Source: Mycobacterium senriense (GTDB lineage: Bacteria > Actinomycetota > Actinomycetes > Mycobacteriales > Mycobacteriaceae). Taken from it: DNA of 64,000 nt. Position 1 is the first letter of the stretch, and each line of letters opens with the position of its first letter. The translations under genes were made by a program, and so were the position numbers. Below the pieces are notes generated by a model. It did not search any database, was not told where the DNA came from, and worked only from the letters and a program-made list of their open reading frames with translations. Positions 1-9,314 of the stretch are shown here, piece after piece. Location of the stretch: positions 2,542,001 to 2,606,000 of the forward strand of contig NZ_AP024828.1 in the NCBI RefSeq assembly GCF_019668465.1. Reading direction: 5' to 3'.

Positions 1-1527
1 CTCTCGCAGTTGGGGTTTGACCACCTTGCCGCCCGCATTGCGCGGCAACGCGTCGACGAACCGTACCGACCGCGGTGCCTTGAAGTTCGCCAGATGCTCA
101 CGGGTGTAAGCGATCACGGATTGCTCGTCGAGTTGGGCATCGGGCCGGGTCACCAGGTACGCCCGGCCCACTTCGCCGAGCCGCTCGTCGGGAACCCCGA
201 TCACGGCGGCGTCGGCCACACCGTCCATGCGGGCCAGCACCTGCTCGACCTCGGCGGGATAGACGTTGAATCCGCCGCAGATGTACATGTCTTTCAGCCG
301 GTCGGTGATCCGCAGGTTGCCGGCGGCGTCGACGGCGCCGATGTCACCGGTGTGCAGCCACCCGTCGGCGTCGATGGCGGCCGCGGTGGCCTCCGGGTCT
401 TCCAGGTAGCCCAGCATCACGTTCGGCCCGCGCAGCAACACCTCGCCCGATTCCCCGGCTGAGTCGGCGTCGATGCGCAGTTCGAAATCGGCGAACGGGC
501 GTCCGCAGGTGGTGGCCACGGTGATGGCGTCGTCGTCGGCGCGGCACATGGTCCCCATGCCGTTGGCCTCGGTCAGCCCGTAGGCGGTCAGCACGATGTC
601 GATGTCGAGTTCGGATTGCATGCGTTCGACGAGCACGACCGGCACGGTCGCGGCGCCGGTCACCGCGAACCGCAGTGAGCTCAGGTCGTAATCGTTGCGC
701 GCCGGGTGGTCCAGCAGCGTCTGGTAGATGGTGGGCGGCCCCGGCAGCACCGTGATGCGGTGTAGCTCAATGGCTTGCAGCGCGCGCAGCGGGTCGAAGG
801 TCAGGTGGGGGATCAGCGTCGCGCCGGTCTGCAGGCAGGCCAGGATGCCCGCCTTGTAACCGAAGTTGTGAAAGAACGGGTTGATGCACAGGTAGCGGTC
901 GTCACTGGTGATCTTGCCGTTGGCCGCCCAGGCCGCCGAGGCCGACAGCGACTGCCGGTGCGCGCACAGCACACCTTTGCTGCGGCCGGTGGTACCGGAG
1001 GTGAAGAGGATGTCGCTGACGTCGTCGGGCGCGACGGCGGACGCGCGAGCGGCAACCGCGTCGAGGTCGCTGCCGCGCGCGACGAATTCGTCCCAGGTTC
1101 CGTCGTCGGCGTCGATCGGTATCCGAACGATGTACCGCAGCGCGGGCAGCGCCGCACGGTCCAGGTCGGCGAGGCGGTCGTGGCCGAGGAATCGGCCCAT
1201 CCCGAAGAGCACGGGCGCGTTGGTGCGGGCCAGGATGTCGCAGGCCTCGGCGGCGGTGTAGCGGGTGTTCAGCGGCACCATCGCCGCCCCGGCGTGATGG
1301 ATCGCCAGGCAGGCCACCACCCAATGCCAGGTGTTCGGCGACCAGACGGCCACCCGGTCGCCCGCCCGCACGCCGAGGTCGATGAGCGCGGCGGCGGCCC
1401 GGTGCACCTCGTCGCGCAGCGCGGCCGCGGTGAAGGACCGTTCGTCGGTGATCAACGCGTCGTGATCGGGGAGCCGGCCCGCGAAACGATCCAGCGCCGC
1501 GGGCACCGTGCGCGGATCGTTGGTCAT
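1..1527 (-). CDS. fadD3: FadD3, HIP-CoA ligase (3' end cut by window edge)
   Basis: ATP-dependent acyl-CoA ligase of the ANL superfamily that, in mycobacteria, activates the C/D-ring intermediate HIP (hexahydroindanone propionate) and so opens the KstR2-controlled lower pathway. The reading frame is open from an ATG at 1527 to base 1, 509 codons, so only a few residues and the stop codon are missing. Visible motifs are the AMP-binding loop FTSGTTGRSKG, the adenylation motif TAYGLTEANGMG, the hinge TGDIG...ITDRLKD and the C-terminal lysine region NAGGKVVKP. It is divergent from fadE30, with a KstR2 palindrome in the 85-bp space between them. Family and pathway assignment rests on close resemblance to M. 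tuberculosis Rv3561 plus context. Confidence 0.95.
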   Translation of the reverse strand, partial: MTNDPRTVPAALDRFAGRLPDHDALITDERSFTAAALRDEVHRAAAALIDLGVRAGDRVAVWSPNTWHWVVACLAIHHAGAAMVPLNTRYTAAEACDILARTNAPVLFGMGRFLGHDRLADLDRAALPALRYIVRIPIDADDGTWDEFVARGSDLDAVAARASAVAPDDVSDILFTSGTTGRSKGVLCAHRQSLSASAAWAANGKITSDDRYLCINPFFHNFGYKAGILACLQTGATLIPHLTFDPLRALQAIELHRITVLPGPPTIYQTLLDHPARNDYDLSSLRFAVTGAATVPVVLVERMQSELDIDIVLTAYGLTEANGMGTMCRADDDAITVATTCGRPFADFELRIDADSAGESGEVLLRGPNVMLGYLEDPEATAAAIDADGWLHTGDIGAVDAAGNLRITDRLKDMYICGGFNVYPAEVEQVLARMDGVADAAVIGVPDERLGEVGRAYLVTRPDAQLDEQSVIAYTREHLANFKAPRSVRFVDALPRNAGGKVVKPQLRE

Positions 1528-1581
1528 CGAATGCTCCTAGAGAGTTCCACCCGCGAAGCGCAGTCACCGGCGGCCTAACAA

Positions 1582-1595
1582 AGCAAGTGCTTGGT
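1582..1595. promoter_or_regulatory. KstR2 operator between fadD3 and fadE30
   Basis: AGCAAGTGCTTGGT fits the KstR2 consensus AnCAAGnnCTTGnT at every fixed position. It lies 55 bp from the fadD3 start and 18 bp upstream of the fadE30 start, so one repressor dimer pair could control both divergent promoters. KstR2 is itself encoded two genes away and is known to be released by HIP-CoA, the FadD3 product. Confidence 0.88.
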
Positions 1596-1612
1596 AGGTT
1601 AGCCTACAGGGC

Positions 1613-2757
<1,145 letters not shown>

Positions 2758-2761
<4 letters not shown>

Positions 2762-3546
2762 GTCTGTCCGAAGCTCCGAAAGAGATTGCCGGACACGGGC
2801 TTCTGCAGGGCAAGGTGGTGGTCGTGACCGCGGCCGCGGGCACCGGCATCGGCGCGTCGACGGCACGGCGGGCGCTGGCCGAGGGTGCCGACGTGGTGAT
2901 CTCGGATCACCACGAACGCCGGCTGGGGGAAACCGCCGACGAGCTCGCCGCCCTGGGGCAGGGCCGGGTGGAAAGCGTGTTGTGCGACGTGACGTCGACC
3001 GCGCAGATCGATGCTTTGTTCGCCTCGGCCACCGCGCGGATGGGACGCATCGACGTCCTGGTGAACAACGCCGGGTTGGGCGGGCAGACCCCGGTGGTCG
3101 ACATGACCGACGAGGAATGGGACCGCGTCCTGGACGTCACCCTCACGTCGGTGTTTCGTGCCACCCGCGCGGCGCTGCGCTATTTCCGCGATGCGCCGCA
3201 CGGCGGGGTGATCGTCAACAACGCCAGCGTCCTCGGCTGGCGCGCGCAGCACTCGCAGTCGCACTATGCCGCGGCCAAGGCCGGGGTGATGGCTCTGACC
3301 CGTTGCAGCGCAATCGAAGCCGCCGAATACGACGTGCGGATCAATGCGGTGTCGCCGAGCATCGCGCGGCACAAGTTCTTGGAGAAGACGTCGTCGTCGG
3401 AGTTGCTCGACCGGCTGTCGGCCGGCGAGGCCTTCGGGCGGGCCGCCGAGCCGTGGGAGGTGGCGGCGACCATCGCGTTCCTCGCCAGCGACTACTCCAG
3501 CTACCTCACCGGCGAGGTCATCTCGGTTTCCAGCCAGCACCCGTGA
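2758..3546 (+). CDS. ipdF: IpdF, SDR-family hydroxy-HIP-CoA dehydrogenase
   Basis: Short-chain dehydrogenase/reductase, 262 aa, the same length as M. tuberculosis Rv3559c. It carries a Rossmann cofactor loop (TAAAGTGIG), the NNAGLGG motif, and an active-site S..Y...K in HSQSHYAAAKAG. IpdF-type enzymes oxidise a hydroxylated HIP-CoA intermediate of cholesterol rings C and D. The ATG at 2758 overlaps the fadE30 stop by four bases. The frame ends in a normal C-terminal helix region (DYSSYLTGEVISVSSQ). No oddities. Confidence 0.93.
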
Positions 3547-3559
3547 GTCCCAGTGGCCA

Positions 3560-3573
3560 AGCAAGCGCTTGGT
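3560..3573. promoter_or_regulatory. KstR2 operator upstream of kstR2
   Basis: AGCAAGCGCTTGGT matches AnCAAGnnCTTGnT at every fixed position. It lies between ipdF and kstR2, 15 bp before the kstR2 GTG, implying autoregulation of kstR2 and co-regulation of the fadA6 gene behind it. Confidence 0.88.
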
Positions 3574-3588
3574 TGATACTCTGATCGG

Positions 3589-4209
3589 GTGGACCGAGTG
3601 CCCGGTCAGGCCAACAGCCGGCGAGACGAGCTATTAGAGCTCGCCGCGACCATGTTCGCCGAGCGCGGATTGCGTGCCACCACCGTGCGCGACATCGCCG
3701 ACAGCGCCGGCATCCTGTCCGGCAGCCTGTATCACCACTTCTCCTCCAAGGAGGAGATGGTCGACGAGCTGCTGCGCAGTTTCCTGGATTGGTTGTTCGC
3801 GCGCTACCGCGAGATCGTGGACAGCGAAGCCAATCCGCTGGAGCGGCTCAAGGGCTTGTTCATGGCGTCGTTCGAGGCGATCGAGCACCGGCACGCCCAG
3901 GTCGTCATCTACCAGGACGAGGCTCAGCGGCTGCTGTCGCAGCCCCGGTTCTCCTACATCGAGGACATGAACCGGCAGCAACGCAAGATGTGGCTCGAGC
4001 TGCTCAATCAGGGCGTGGAGCAGGGTTGTTTCCGGCCCGACCTCGACGTCGACCTGATCTACCGCTTCATCCGGGACACCACGTGGGTGTCGGTGCGCTG
4101 GTATCAGCCCGGCGGGCCGCTCACCGCGGAGCAGGTAGGCCGGCAATACCTCGCCATCGTCCTTGGCGGAATCACTGCGGAATCGAAGAAGACCGAAGAA
4201 GGAGTCTGA
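3589..4209 (+). CDS. kstR2: KstR2, TetR-family repressor of ring C/D genes
   Basis: TetR-family transcriptional repressor, 206 aa. The N-terminal helix-turn-helix is clear (AATMFAERGLRATTVRD, then GILSGSLYHHFSSKEEM, residues about 18-59), followed by an all-helical ligand domain with the KstR2-like stretch QVVIYQDEAQRL. The start is GTG at 3589, giving MDRVPGQANSRR as in Rv3557c. The C-terminus is slightly longer than in M. tuberculosis (206 versus 200 aa). Its operator lies just upstream. In the family the ligand is HIP-CoA, so the fadD3 product induces the regulon. Confidence 0.95.
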   Translation: MDRVPGQANSRRDELLELAATMFAERGLRATTVRDIADSAGILSGSLYHHFSSKEEMVDELLRSFLDWLFARYREIVDSEANPLERLKGLFMASFEAIEHRHAQVVIYQDEAQRLLSQPRFSYIEDMNRQQRKMWLELLNQGVEQGCFRPDLDVDLIYRFIRDTTWVSVRWYQPGGPLTAEQVGRQYLAIVLGGITAESKKTEEGV

Positions 4210-4210
4210 A

Positions 4211-5371
4211 ATGCCAGAGGCGTACGTCATCGATGCTGTGCGTACCGCGGTCGGCAAGCGCGGCGGATCGCTTTCCGGGGTTCACCCGGTGGATCTGGGC
4301 GCCCTGGGCTGGCGCGGACTGCTTGACCGGGTCGACGTCGATCCCGCCGCCGTTGACGACGTGATCGCCGGCTGTGTGGATGCCATCGGCGCGCAGGCGG
4401 GCAATATCGCCCGGCTCTCGTGGCTGGCCGCCGGCTATCCCGAAGAGGTTCCCGGCGTCACCGTCGACCGCCAGTGCGGTTCCAGCCAGCAAGCCATTTC
4501 CTTTGGGGCACAGGCGGTTCTGTCCGGCACGGCCGACCTGATCGTCGCGGGCGGTGTGCAGAACATGAGCCAGATCCCGATCTCGTCGGCCATGACGGTG
4601 GGCGAGCAGTTCGGCTTCACCTCGCCCACCAACGAGTCCAAGCAGTGGCTGCACCGCTACGGCGACCAGGAGATCTCGCAGTTCCGCGGTTCGGAGCTGA
4701 TCGCCGAGAAGTGGAACCTGTCTCGCGAGGAGATGGAGCGCTACGCGCTGACCAGCCACGAGCGCGCATTCGCGGCCATCCGCGGCGGTCACTTCGACAA
4801 CGAGATCATCACCGTCGAAACGGAATCCGGGCCGTTCCGGGTTGACGAGGGCCCGCGTGAGTCGTCGCTGGAGAAGATGGCCGGCCTCAAACCGCTGGTC
4901 GAAGGGGGCCGGCTGACGGCGGCCATGGCCAGTCAGATCTCAGACGGTGCCAGTGCCGTGCTGCTGGCGTCCGAAAAGGCGGTCAAGGAACACAATCTGA
5001 CGCCGCGGGCGCGCATCCACCACATCAGCGCCCGCGCCGCCGACCCGGTCTTCATGCTGACCGGGCCCATCCCGGCGACCCGCTATGCGCTGGACAAGGC
5101 CGGGCTGTCCATCGACGACATCGACACCGTGGAGATCAACGAGGCCTTCGCGCCGGTGGTGTTGGCCTGGCTCAAGGAGATCAAGGCCGACCCGGAGAAG
5201 GTCAATCCCAACGGCGGCGCGATCGCGCTCGGGCACCCGCTGGGTGCCACCGGCGCCAAGCTGTTCACCACCATGCTCAACGAGCTGGAGCGCATCGGCG
5301 GGCGCTACGGCCTGCAGACGATGTGCGAAGGCGGCGGCACGGCTAACGTCACTATCATCGAGCGCCTGTAA
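4211..5371 (+). CDS. fadA6: FadA6, thiolase of C/D-ring degradation
   Basis: Type II thiolase, 386 aa, equal in length to Rv3556c. Nucleophile Cys89 lies in RQCGSSQQ, the GHP motif in [15 protein letters not shown], and the second active-site cysteine in MCEGGGTANV near the C-terminus. In the pathway it thiolyses the open-ring diketo dioyl-CoA formed by IpdAB, releasing acetyl-CoA. An in-frame ATG lies further upstream inside kstR2, but the ATG at 4211 is preferred because a GAAGAAGGAG ribosome-binding site precedes it at 4195-4204 and it gives the family N-terminus MPEAYVIDAVRT. It directly follows kstR2. Confidence 0.94.
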   Translation: MPEAYVIDAVRTAVGKRGGSLSGVHPVDLGALGWRGLLDRVDVDPAAVDDVIAGCVDAIGAQAGNIARLSWLAAGYPEEVPGVTVDRQCGSSQQAISFGAQAVLSGTADLIVAGGVQNMSQIPISSAMTVGEQFGFTSPTNESKQWLHRYGDQEISQFRGSELIAEKWNLSREEMERYALTSHERAFAAIRGGHFDNEIITVETESGPFRVDEGPRESSLEKMAGLKPLVEGGRLTAAMASQISDGASAVLLASEKAVKEHNLTPRARIHHISARAADPVFMLTGPIPATRYALDKAGLSIDDIDTVEINEAFAPVVLAWLKEIKADPEKVNPNGGAIALGHPLGATGAKLFTTMLNELERIGGRYGLQTMCEGGGTANVTIIERL

Positions 5372-5492
5372 CCGGTAGGCCTGCGCGCCTCTACCGCGAC
5401 ACCGAAATTACGCACACGACGCCCGCGTAGTTTCCGCGGGCGCACCCTTGTCAAAGGTTTCATTTTCTGCGCGCCGGTTATGCGTGCCAGTT

Positions 5493-6746
5493 ATGACATC
5501 GCGCAGTGAAACCAGAAGTGCACCGCAACTCGCCGGCTGGTTGCCCTCCAACCAGGAAGACCTCGAGTCCTGGCTCGAGGGTCACGCCGACCGGACGGAG
5601 AGCCGCGGCCAGGACGTGCCGCTGCATCCTGTGCTCGTCGAGTTCCAACAGTTGATCGACGCCGATCCGGTTGTGCGGCTGTACCTCAACGAGATGATCG
5701 CCCAGGTACCCGAGCGCAAGCCCTATCGCAAACGGCACCTGCACGACGTGCCGCAGCTGTTGCGCATGATCAACGAGGTGCTGAGGATGGCCCCCGAATT
5801 CGGCGAGAGTGCGGTGACGCTGCCGCTCAACGCGATCCTGGACTGGACCATGGGCACACCCGCCGGGTTCGCCGCCTACCGCGATCCGCGGATCAACGCC
5901 ATGTTCAAAAAAATTCTCAACGCTTGGTGCGAATTCCTCAGCAGCGCGGATTCGCTGTACGTGCTGAACGATTCGCCGTCGGGTTGGAAATGCGAGGCCG
6001 CCAAACGTGCTGTGGGCATCGAGGAGTTCGTGCACGACCCGGCGGACGAGCACTGGGGCTTCACGTCGTGGAATGACTACTTCACCCGACGCTTCGTCGA
6101 GGCCGCGCGACCGGTCGCCGCCCCCGAGGACGACAAGGTGATCGTCAGCGCCTGCGAGTCGACTCCCTACCGGATCAGCACCGGCGTGCAACGCCAGGAC
6201 TACTTTTGGATCAAACGCCAGCCGTATTCACTCAACGACCTGCTAGCCAACGACGACGCCGTTGATCAGTTCGTCGACGGCACCGTCTACCAAGCGTTTT
6301 TGAGCGCCACCAACTACCATCGCTGGCATAGCCCCGTCGCCGGCACAATCTCGCGCGCGTTGGTTCAGGAAGGTACCTACTACTCCGAGGACGACTCGGA
6401 GGGCGCCCAGGCGGTGGACCCGACCACCTCGCAGAGCTATCTGGCCCATGTCGCCGCGCGGGCGATCATCCTGATCGAGGCGGACGATCCGAAGATCGGT
6501 CTTGTCGCGTTCCTGGGGGTGGGCATGTCGGAGGTGTCCTCCTGCGTCATCGGCCCAAACATCAAGCCCGGCAACCGGATCGCCAAGGGCGACGAACTGG
6601 GCTACTTCCAGTTCGGCGGCTCCACCGAGTGCCTCATCTTCCGCCCGGGGGTGATCGCGGACTTCAGTCTGGCCGCTGTTCCGCAGCCGTGGAATCCCAG
6701 CCCGCCGCTGGTGCGCGTCCGCTCCAAACTGGCCACTGCGAACTAG
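5493..6746 (+). CDS. Phosphatidylserine decarboxylase-like protein
   Basis: 417 aa, related to the phosphatidylserine decarboxylase proenzyme family. The N-terminal ~150 residues resemble the helical PSDC-type domain that precedes some bacterial and fungal decarboxylases. The C-terminal half carries NYHRWHSPVAG (a decarboxylase signature region) and ends with FGGST, where Ser377 would become the pyruvoyl group after self-cleavage (LGST in classical enzymes). There are no membrane segments. A TTG at 5448 would add 15 residues, and ATG 5493 is chosen without a strong ribosome-binding site. Nothing equivalent lies between fadA6 and ipdC in M. tuberculosis, so this looks like inserted cargo. The substrate may not be phosphatidylserine. 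Confidence 0.78.
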   Translation: MTSRSETRSAPQLAGWLPSNQEDLESWLEGHADRTESRGQDVPLHPVLVEFQQLIDADPVVRLYLNEMIAQVPERKPYRKRHLHDVPQLLRMINEVLRMAPEFGESAVTLPLNAILDWTMGTPAGFAAYRDPRINAMFKKILNAWCEFLSSADSLYVLNDSPSGWKCEAAKRAVGIEEFVHDPADEHWGFTSWNDYFTRRFVEAARPVAAPEDDKVIVSACESTPYRISTGVQRQDYFWIKRQPYSLNDLLANDDAVDQFVDGTVYQAFLSATNYHRWHSPVAGTISRALVQEGTYYSEDDSEGAQAVDPTTSQSYLAHVAARAIILIEADDPKIGLVAFLGVGMSEVSSCVIGPNIKPGNRIAKGDELGYFQFGGSTECLIFRPGVIADFSLAAVPQPWNPSPPLVRVRSKLATAN

Positions 6747-6791
6747 GCGTTGATTTGTGCGGGCCGAAGTGCAGTCGCACTCGTTACGCCG

Positions 6792-7532
6792 CTAGCGGGT
6801 TGCTACCACCAGCCCGATGCTGCCCAGGGCGAGCAGCCAGCTGGTGAAGCTGCCGACCAGGAAGTACTCGGTCACCTCGTCGATGCCGACGCCGCCGTTG
6901 CGGTTTGTCTGAGCGTTCAATTCGGGAAACCGGATGATGCCCTTGGCGGCGACGACGGCACTGGCCGCGGCCACCTGTCCGCCGACACCGAGGCTCAGGA
7001 TCAGCAGGCGCTCCATCGGTCCCAACAGCCTGCCGCCCTTGAGCCGGTCCGACGGCTGCGGCTCACCGGCCGGGCGCACCGCGCCCACCGAGCCAAGCAC
7101 CAAGCGCACCAACTGATTTGCGGTGGCGAACTGGACCAGCACCACGCCGAGAAGCATCAGCAGCCGCGTGGGCGCGACATGGTCTAGCGGCAGGTGGACC
7201 CAGGCCGACCACCGCGCAACGGCGCCGTTGGCCGGCGAGGACCAGCCCGACAACACCGCCAGCAGCGCCAGCGCCGACCCGAAGACGGCCAACGGTGCGC
7301 CTTGCGCGGTGCCGCTGCGCTCGCTTCGCGCGCACAGCCATTCCCAGGCGATGACCGCCGCGGCCGCCAACACCAGCAATGCGATGTCGCCGGCACGCCA
7401 GAGGGCCCCCAGCGCCGCACATGCCAGCACCACCACCGGCCCGATCACCAGCGGCGGCCAGACCGCGCGGGTCACCCGCCGGCAGAGGTCCGCGACTCCC
7501 AGTGCGATGAGAAAGACCGCGATGGCGCTCAT
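6792..7532 (-). CDS. Membrane protein with DUF3307-like C-terminus
   Basis: 246 aa, strongly hydrophobic, with about six to seven predicted membrane segments from residue 1 onward. The C-terminal third (GRLLGPMERLLILSLG...AAKGIIRFPE...EYFLVGSFTSWL) follows the pattern of DUF3307 proteins (G-x-LER, a K-x-I-x-RF element, then an E-Y-x-L-x-G-T/S helix). DUF3307 proteins in other phyla are commonly paired with SatD. Here the start codon overlaps the stop of the upstream SatD-like gene by four bases (ATGA), which supports the assignment. Function unknown. Not part of the M. tuberculosis locus. Confidence 0.7.
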   Translation of the reverse strand: MSAIAVFLIALGVADLCRRVTRAVWPPLVIGPVVVLACAALGALWRAGDIALLVLAAAAVIAWEWLCARSERSGTAQGAPLAVFGSALALLAVLSGWSSPANGAVARWSAWVHLPLDHVAPTRLLMLLGVVLVQFATANQLVRLVLGSVGAVRPAGEPQPSDRLKGGRLLGPMERLLILSLGVGGQVAAASAVVAAKGIIRFPELNAQTNRNGGVGIDEVTEYFLVGSFTSWLLALGSIGLVVATR

Positions 7533-8176
7533 GGCAGGCTCCGAAGGTATTGGCTGGCAAGGACAACCAGATCCAAGCCGTCGCGACTCGCGCGCTGGGA
7601 CACCGCCGACGGGCTGATGCCCTCGTCGGCGGCGAGCTCCTTTTTGGTCCGGCCTGTCATCAACCCCGTCACAATCCGCAATGACCTTTCATCGAGCGAT
7701 CCAAGCAGATGGTCCCGACAAATCAGGGCCGCGTTGACCGCGGCGACGTCGTCGCGTGTGTCGCTATCCGCCCGGAACGTCGTGCGCACCAGCTGGAAGC
7801 CCGGCTGCCGCTGAGCCGCCGCGGTCTGTTGGATGGCCTCTCGCGCGGTCCACCAGCCCGGTCCGTCCTGGATTCCTGTGTCGGCATCCAGGACGGTGAC
7901 CGCGCCCCAGCCGATGCCGAACCGGACGTCGATGTCGGGGCCGACGGCCAGCCGCAGCGACAGCGCGGCATCGATCGCGGCGCCCACGGTCGGGTAGCTG
8001 CCCTGAAACTCGTCGCCGACGGTGAACGCCGGTGGGTCGATGGCGTCGGCGGCGACGTGCCGCAGGGCGCTCGCCAAGGCCCGGTGCAGCTTCGAGCGGT
8101 CGGTGGCGCGGCGGGAGCCGACGACGTCGCCGATGAGGGTCGCTCGCGGTGAAGAATACTGCTTCATCCGGACCAT
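7529..8176 (-). CDS. SatD-family protein with C-terminal HTH
   Basis: 215 aa. The N-terminal two thirds match SatD-type proteins: LIGDVVGSR, then FTVGDEFQGSYPT, and VRFGIGWGAV, a layout reminiscent of nucleotide-cyclase folds. The C-terminus (about residues 165-200: LMTGRTKKELAADEGISPSAVSQRA) is a helix-turn-helix of the sigma-4/LuxR type. In streptococci SatD is linked to acid tolerance, but its biochemical role is unknown. It is translationally coupled to the DUF3307-like membrane gene downstream. ATG 8176 is used, and an ATG three codons later is equally possible. The upstream 64 bp are AT-rich (ATATAGCTGAAGTTAT on the coding strand), plausibly its promoter. Confidence 0.75.
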   Translation of the reverse strand: MVRMKQYSSPRATLIGDVVGSRRATDRSKLHRALASALRHVAADAIDPPAFTVGDEFQGSYPTVGAAIDAALSLRLAVGPDIDVRFGIGWGAVTVLDADTGIQDGPGWWTAREAIQQTAAAQRQPGFQLVRTTFRADSDTRDDVAAVNAALICRDHLLGSLDERSLRIVTGLMTGRTKKELAADEGISPSAVSQRASRDGLDLVVLASQYLRSLP

Positions 8177-8240
8177 ATGAAGACTATAGCTTAATAACGC
8201 ATAACTTCAGCTATATGCTTCAGTCGTCGGGGCCAGCCGG

Positions 8241-9314
8241 TTACGGCCCTTCCACCAGCCCGGATGCCGCTTGCAGGTGTTTTACCGCGTCGCGCACGAT
8301 CGATTCGATCAGTTCGGCGCACGACGGCAGGTCCTCGAGAATGCCGGCCACCTGCCCGGAAGCCAGCACGCCGGCATCGGTGTCCCCGTCCACCAGCCCG
8401 GCTTTCAACAGCATCGGGGTGTTGGCCGCCATCACCACCTGCGACCAGGTCAGCTCCTTGCCGTGTCGCATCGCCAGGCCGTCGCTGATCATCGATCGCC
8501 AGGTCATCTGCGACATGTGCTTGAACTTCGCGGCGTTGCGCACCGCGGCGGTCAGACCCCTGATCGGTGTGCCGTTTTCCAGCTTCTCGACCAGGCCGGT
8601 GCGCAGCACCCGGTGCGGCATGCCGTCAACACGCGTCGTGACGACCGTGCCGTCCAGCGCCGACTCCAGGTAACGGCGTTTCACCGCATCCGGCACGGTC
8701 GAATCCGAGGTCAGCAGGAAGCGGGTGCCCATCGCGACGCCGGCGGCGCCGTAGCTCAGCGCGGCGGCAAGGCCCCGTCCGTCGAAGAATCCGCCGGCCG
8801 CGATCACCGGAATCCCGCTGCCCTGCACGGCATCCAGCACCGAGGGCAGCAGCAAGGTGGTGGCGACCGGCCCGGTGTGGCCACCGCCCTCGCCGCCCTG
8901 CACGATCATCGCGTCGGCGCCCCAGCTCGCCACCTTGCGGGCATGCTTGGCCGCGCCGATCGACGGAATCACCACCGCACCGGCATCTTTGAGCCGGGCG
9001 ATGAGTTCCTGCTTGGGCGCCAGGGCGAACGACGCCACCTTGACGCCTTCGCGGATCATCAGATCGACGCGGTCGCCGGCGTCGGCGGCGTCGGCGCGGA
9101 TGTTCACACCGAACGGCTTGTCGGTGGCGGCCTTGACCTTCGCGATGGCCGTGGCCAATTCGTCGAGGGTCATGGTGGCCGAGGCAAGGATGCCCAGCCC
9201 GCCCGCGTTGGCCGTGGCGGACACCAGCCGGGCGCCGGCCACCCAGCCCATCCCGGTCTGGACCACCGGGTGCTCGACACCGACCAGCTCGGTCAGCGGC
9301 GTGCGCAGCTTCAT
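8241..9314 (-). CDS. ipdC: IpdC, flavin-dependent oxidoreductase (NMO/2-NPD type)
   Basis: 357 aa TIM-barrel flavoprotein of the nitronate monooxygenase/enoyl reductase superfamily. It shows the N-terminal TPLTELVGVEHPVVQTGMG, the phosphate-binding segment QGGEGGGHTG and the FMN motif PVIAAGGFFDGRGLAAAL. IpdC is required for cholesterol ring C/D degradation and acts on hydroxylated indane CoA intermediates. The ATG at 9314 shares its A with the ipdB stop (TGATG). A TTG one codon earlier is less likely. It is the last gene of echA20-ipdA-ipdB-ipdC and the ortholog of Rv3553. The ferredoxin gene fdxB (Rv3554) that follows it in M. tuberculosis is not present here. Confidence 0.93.
   Translation of the reverse strand: MKLRTPLTELVGVEHPVVQTGMGWVAGARLVSATANAGGLGILASATMTLDELATAIAKVKAATDKPFGVNIRADAADAGDRVDLMIREGVKVASFALAPKQELIARLKDAGAVVIPSIGAAKHARKVASWGADAMIVQGGEGGGHTGPVATTLLLPSVLDAVQGSGIPVIAAGGFFDGRGLAAALSYGAAGVAMGTRFLLTSDSTVPDAVKRRYLESALDGTVVTTRVDGMPHRVLRTGLVEKLENGTPIRGLTAAVRNAAKFKHMSQMTWRSMISDGLAMRHGKELTWSQVVMAANTPMLLKAGLVDGDTDAGVLASGQVAGILEDLPSCAELIESIVRDAVKHLQAASGLVEGP

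Noticed and set aside
6747..6791. Terminator hairpin between the PSD-like gene and the DUF3307 gene
   Set aside because: Only a 5-bp stem (AGTGC/GCACT) is present, too weak to call.
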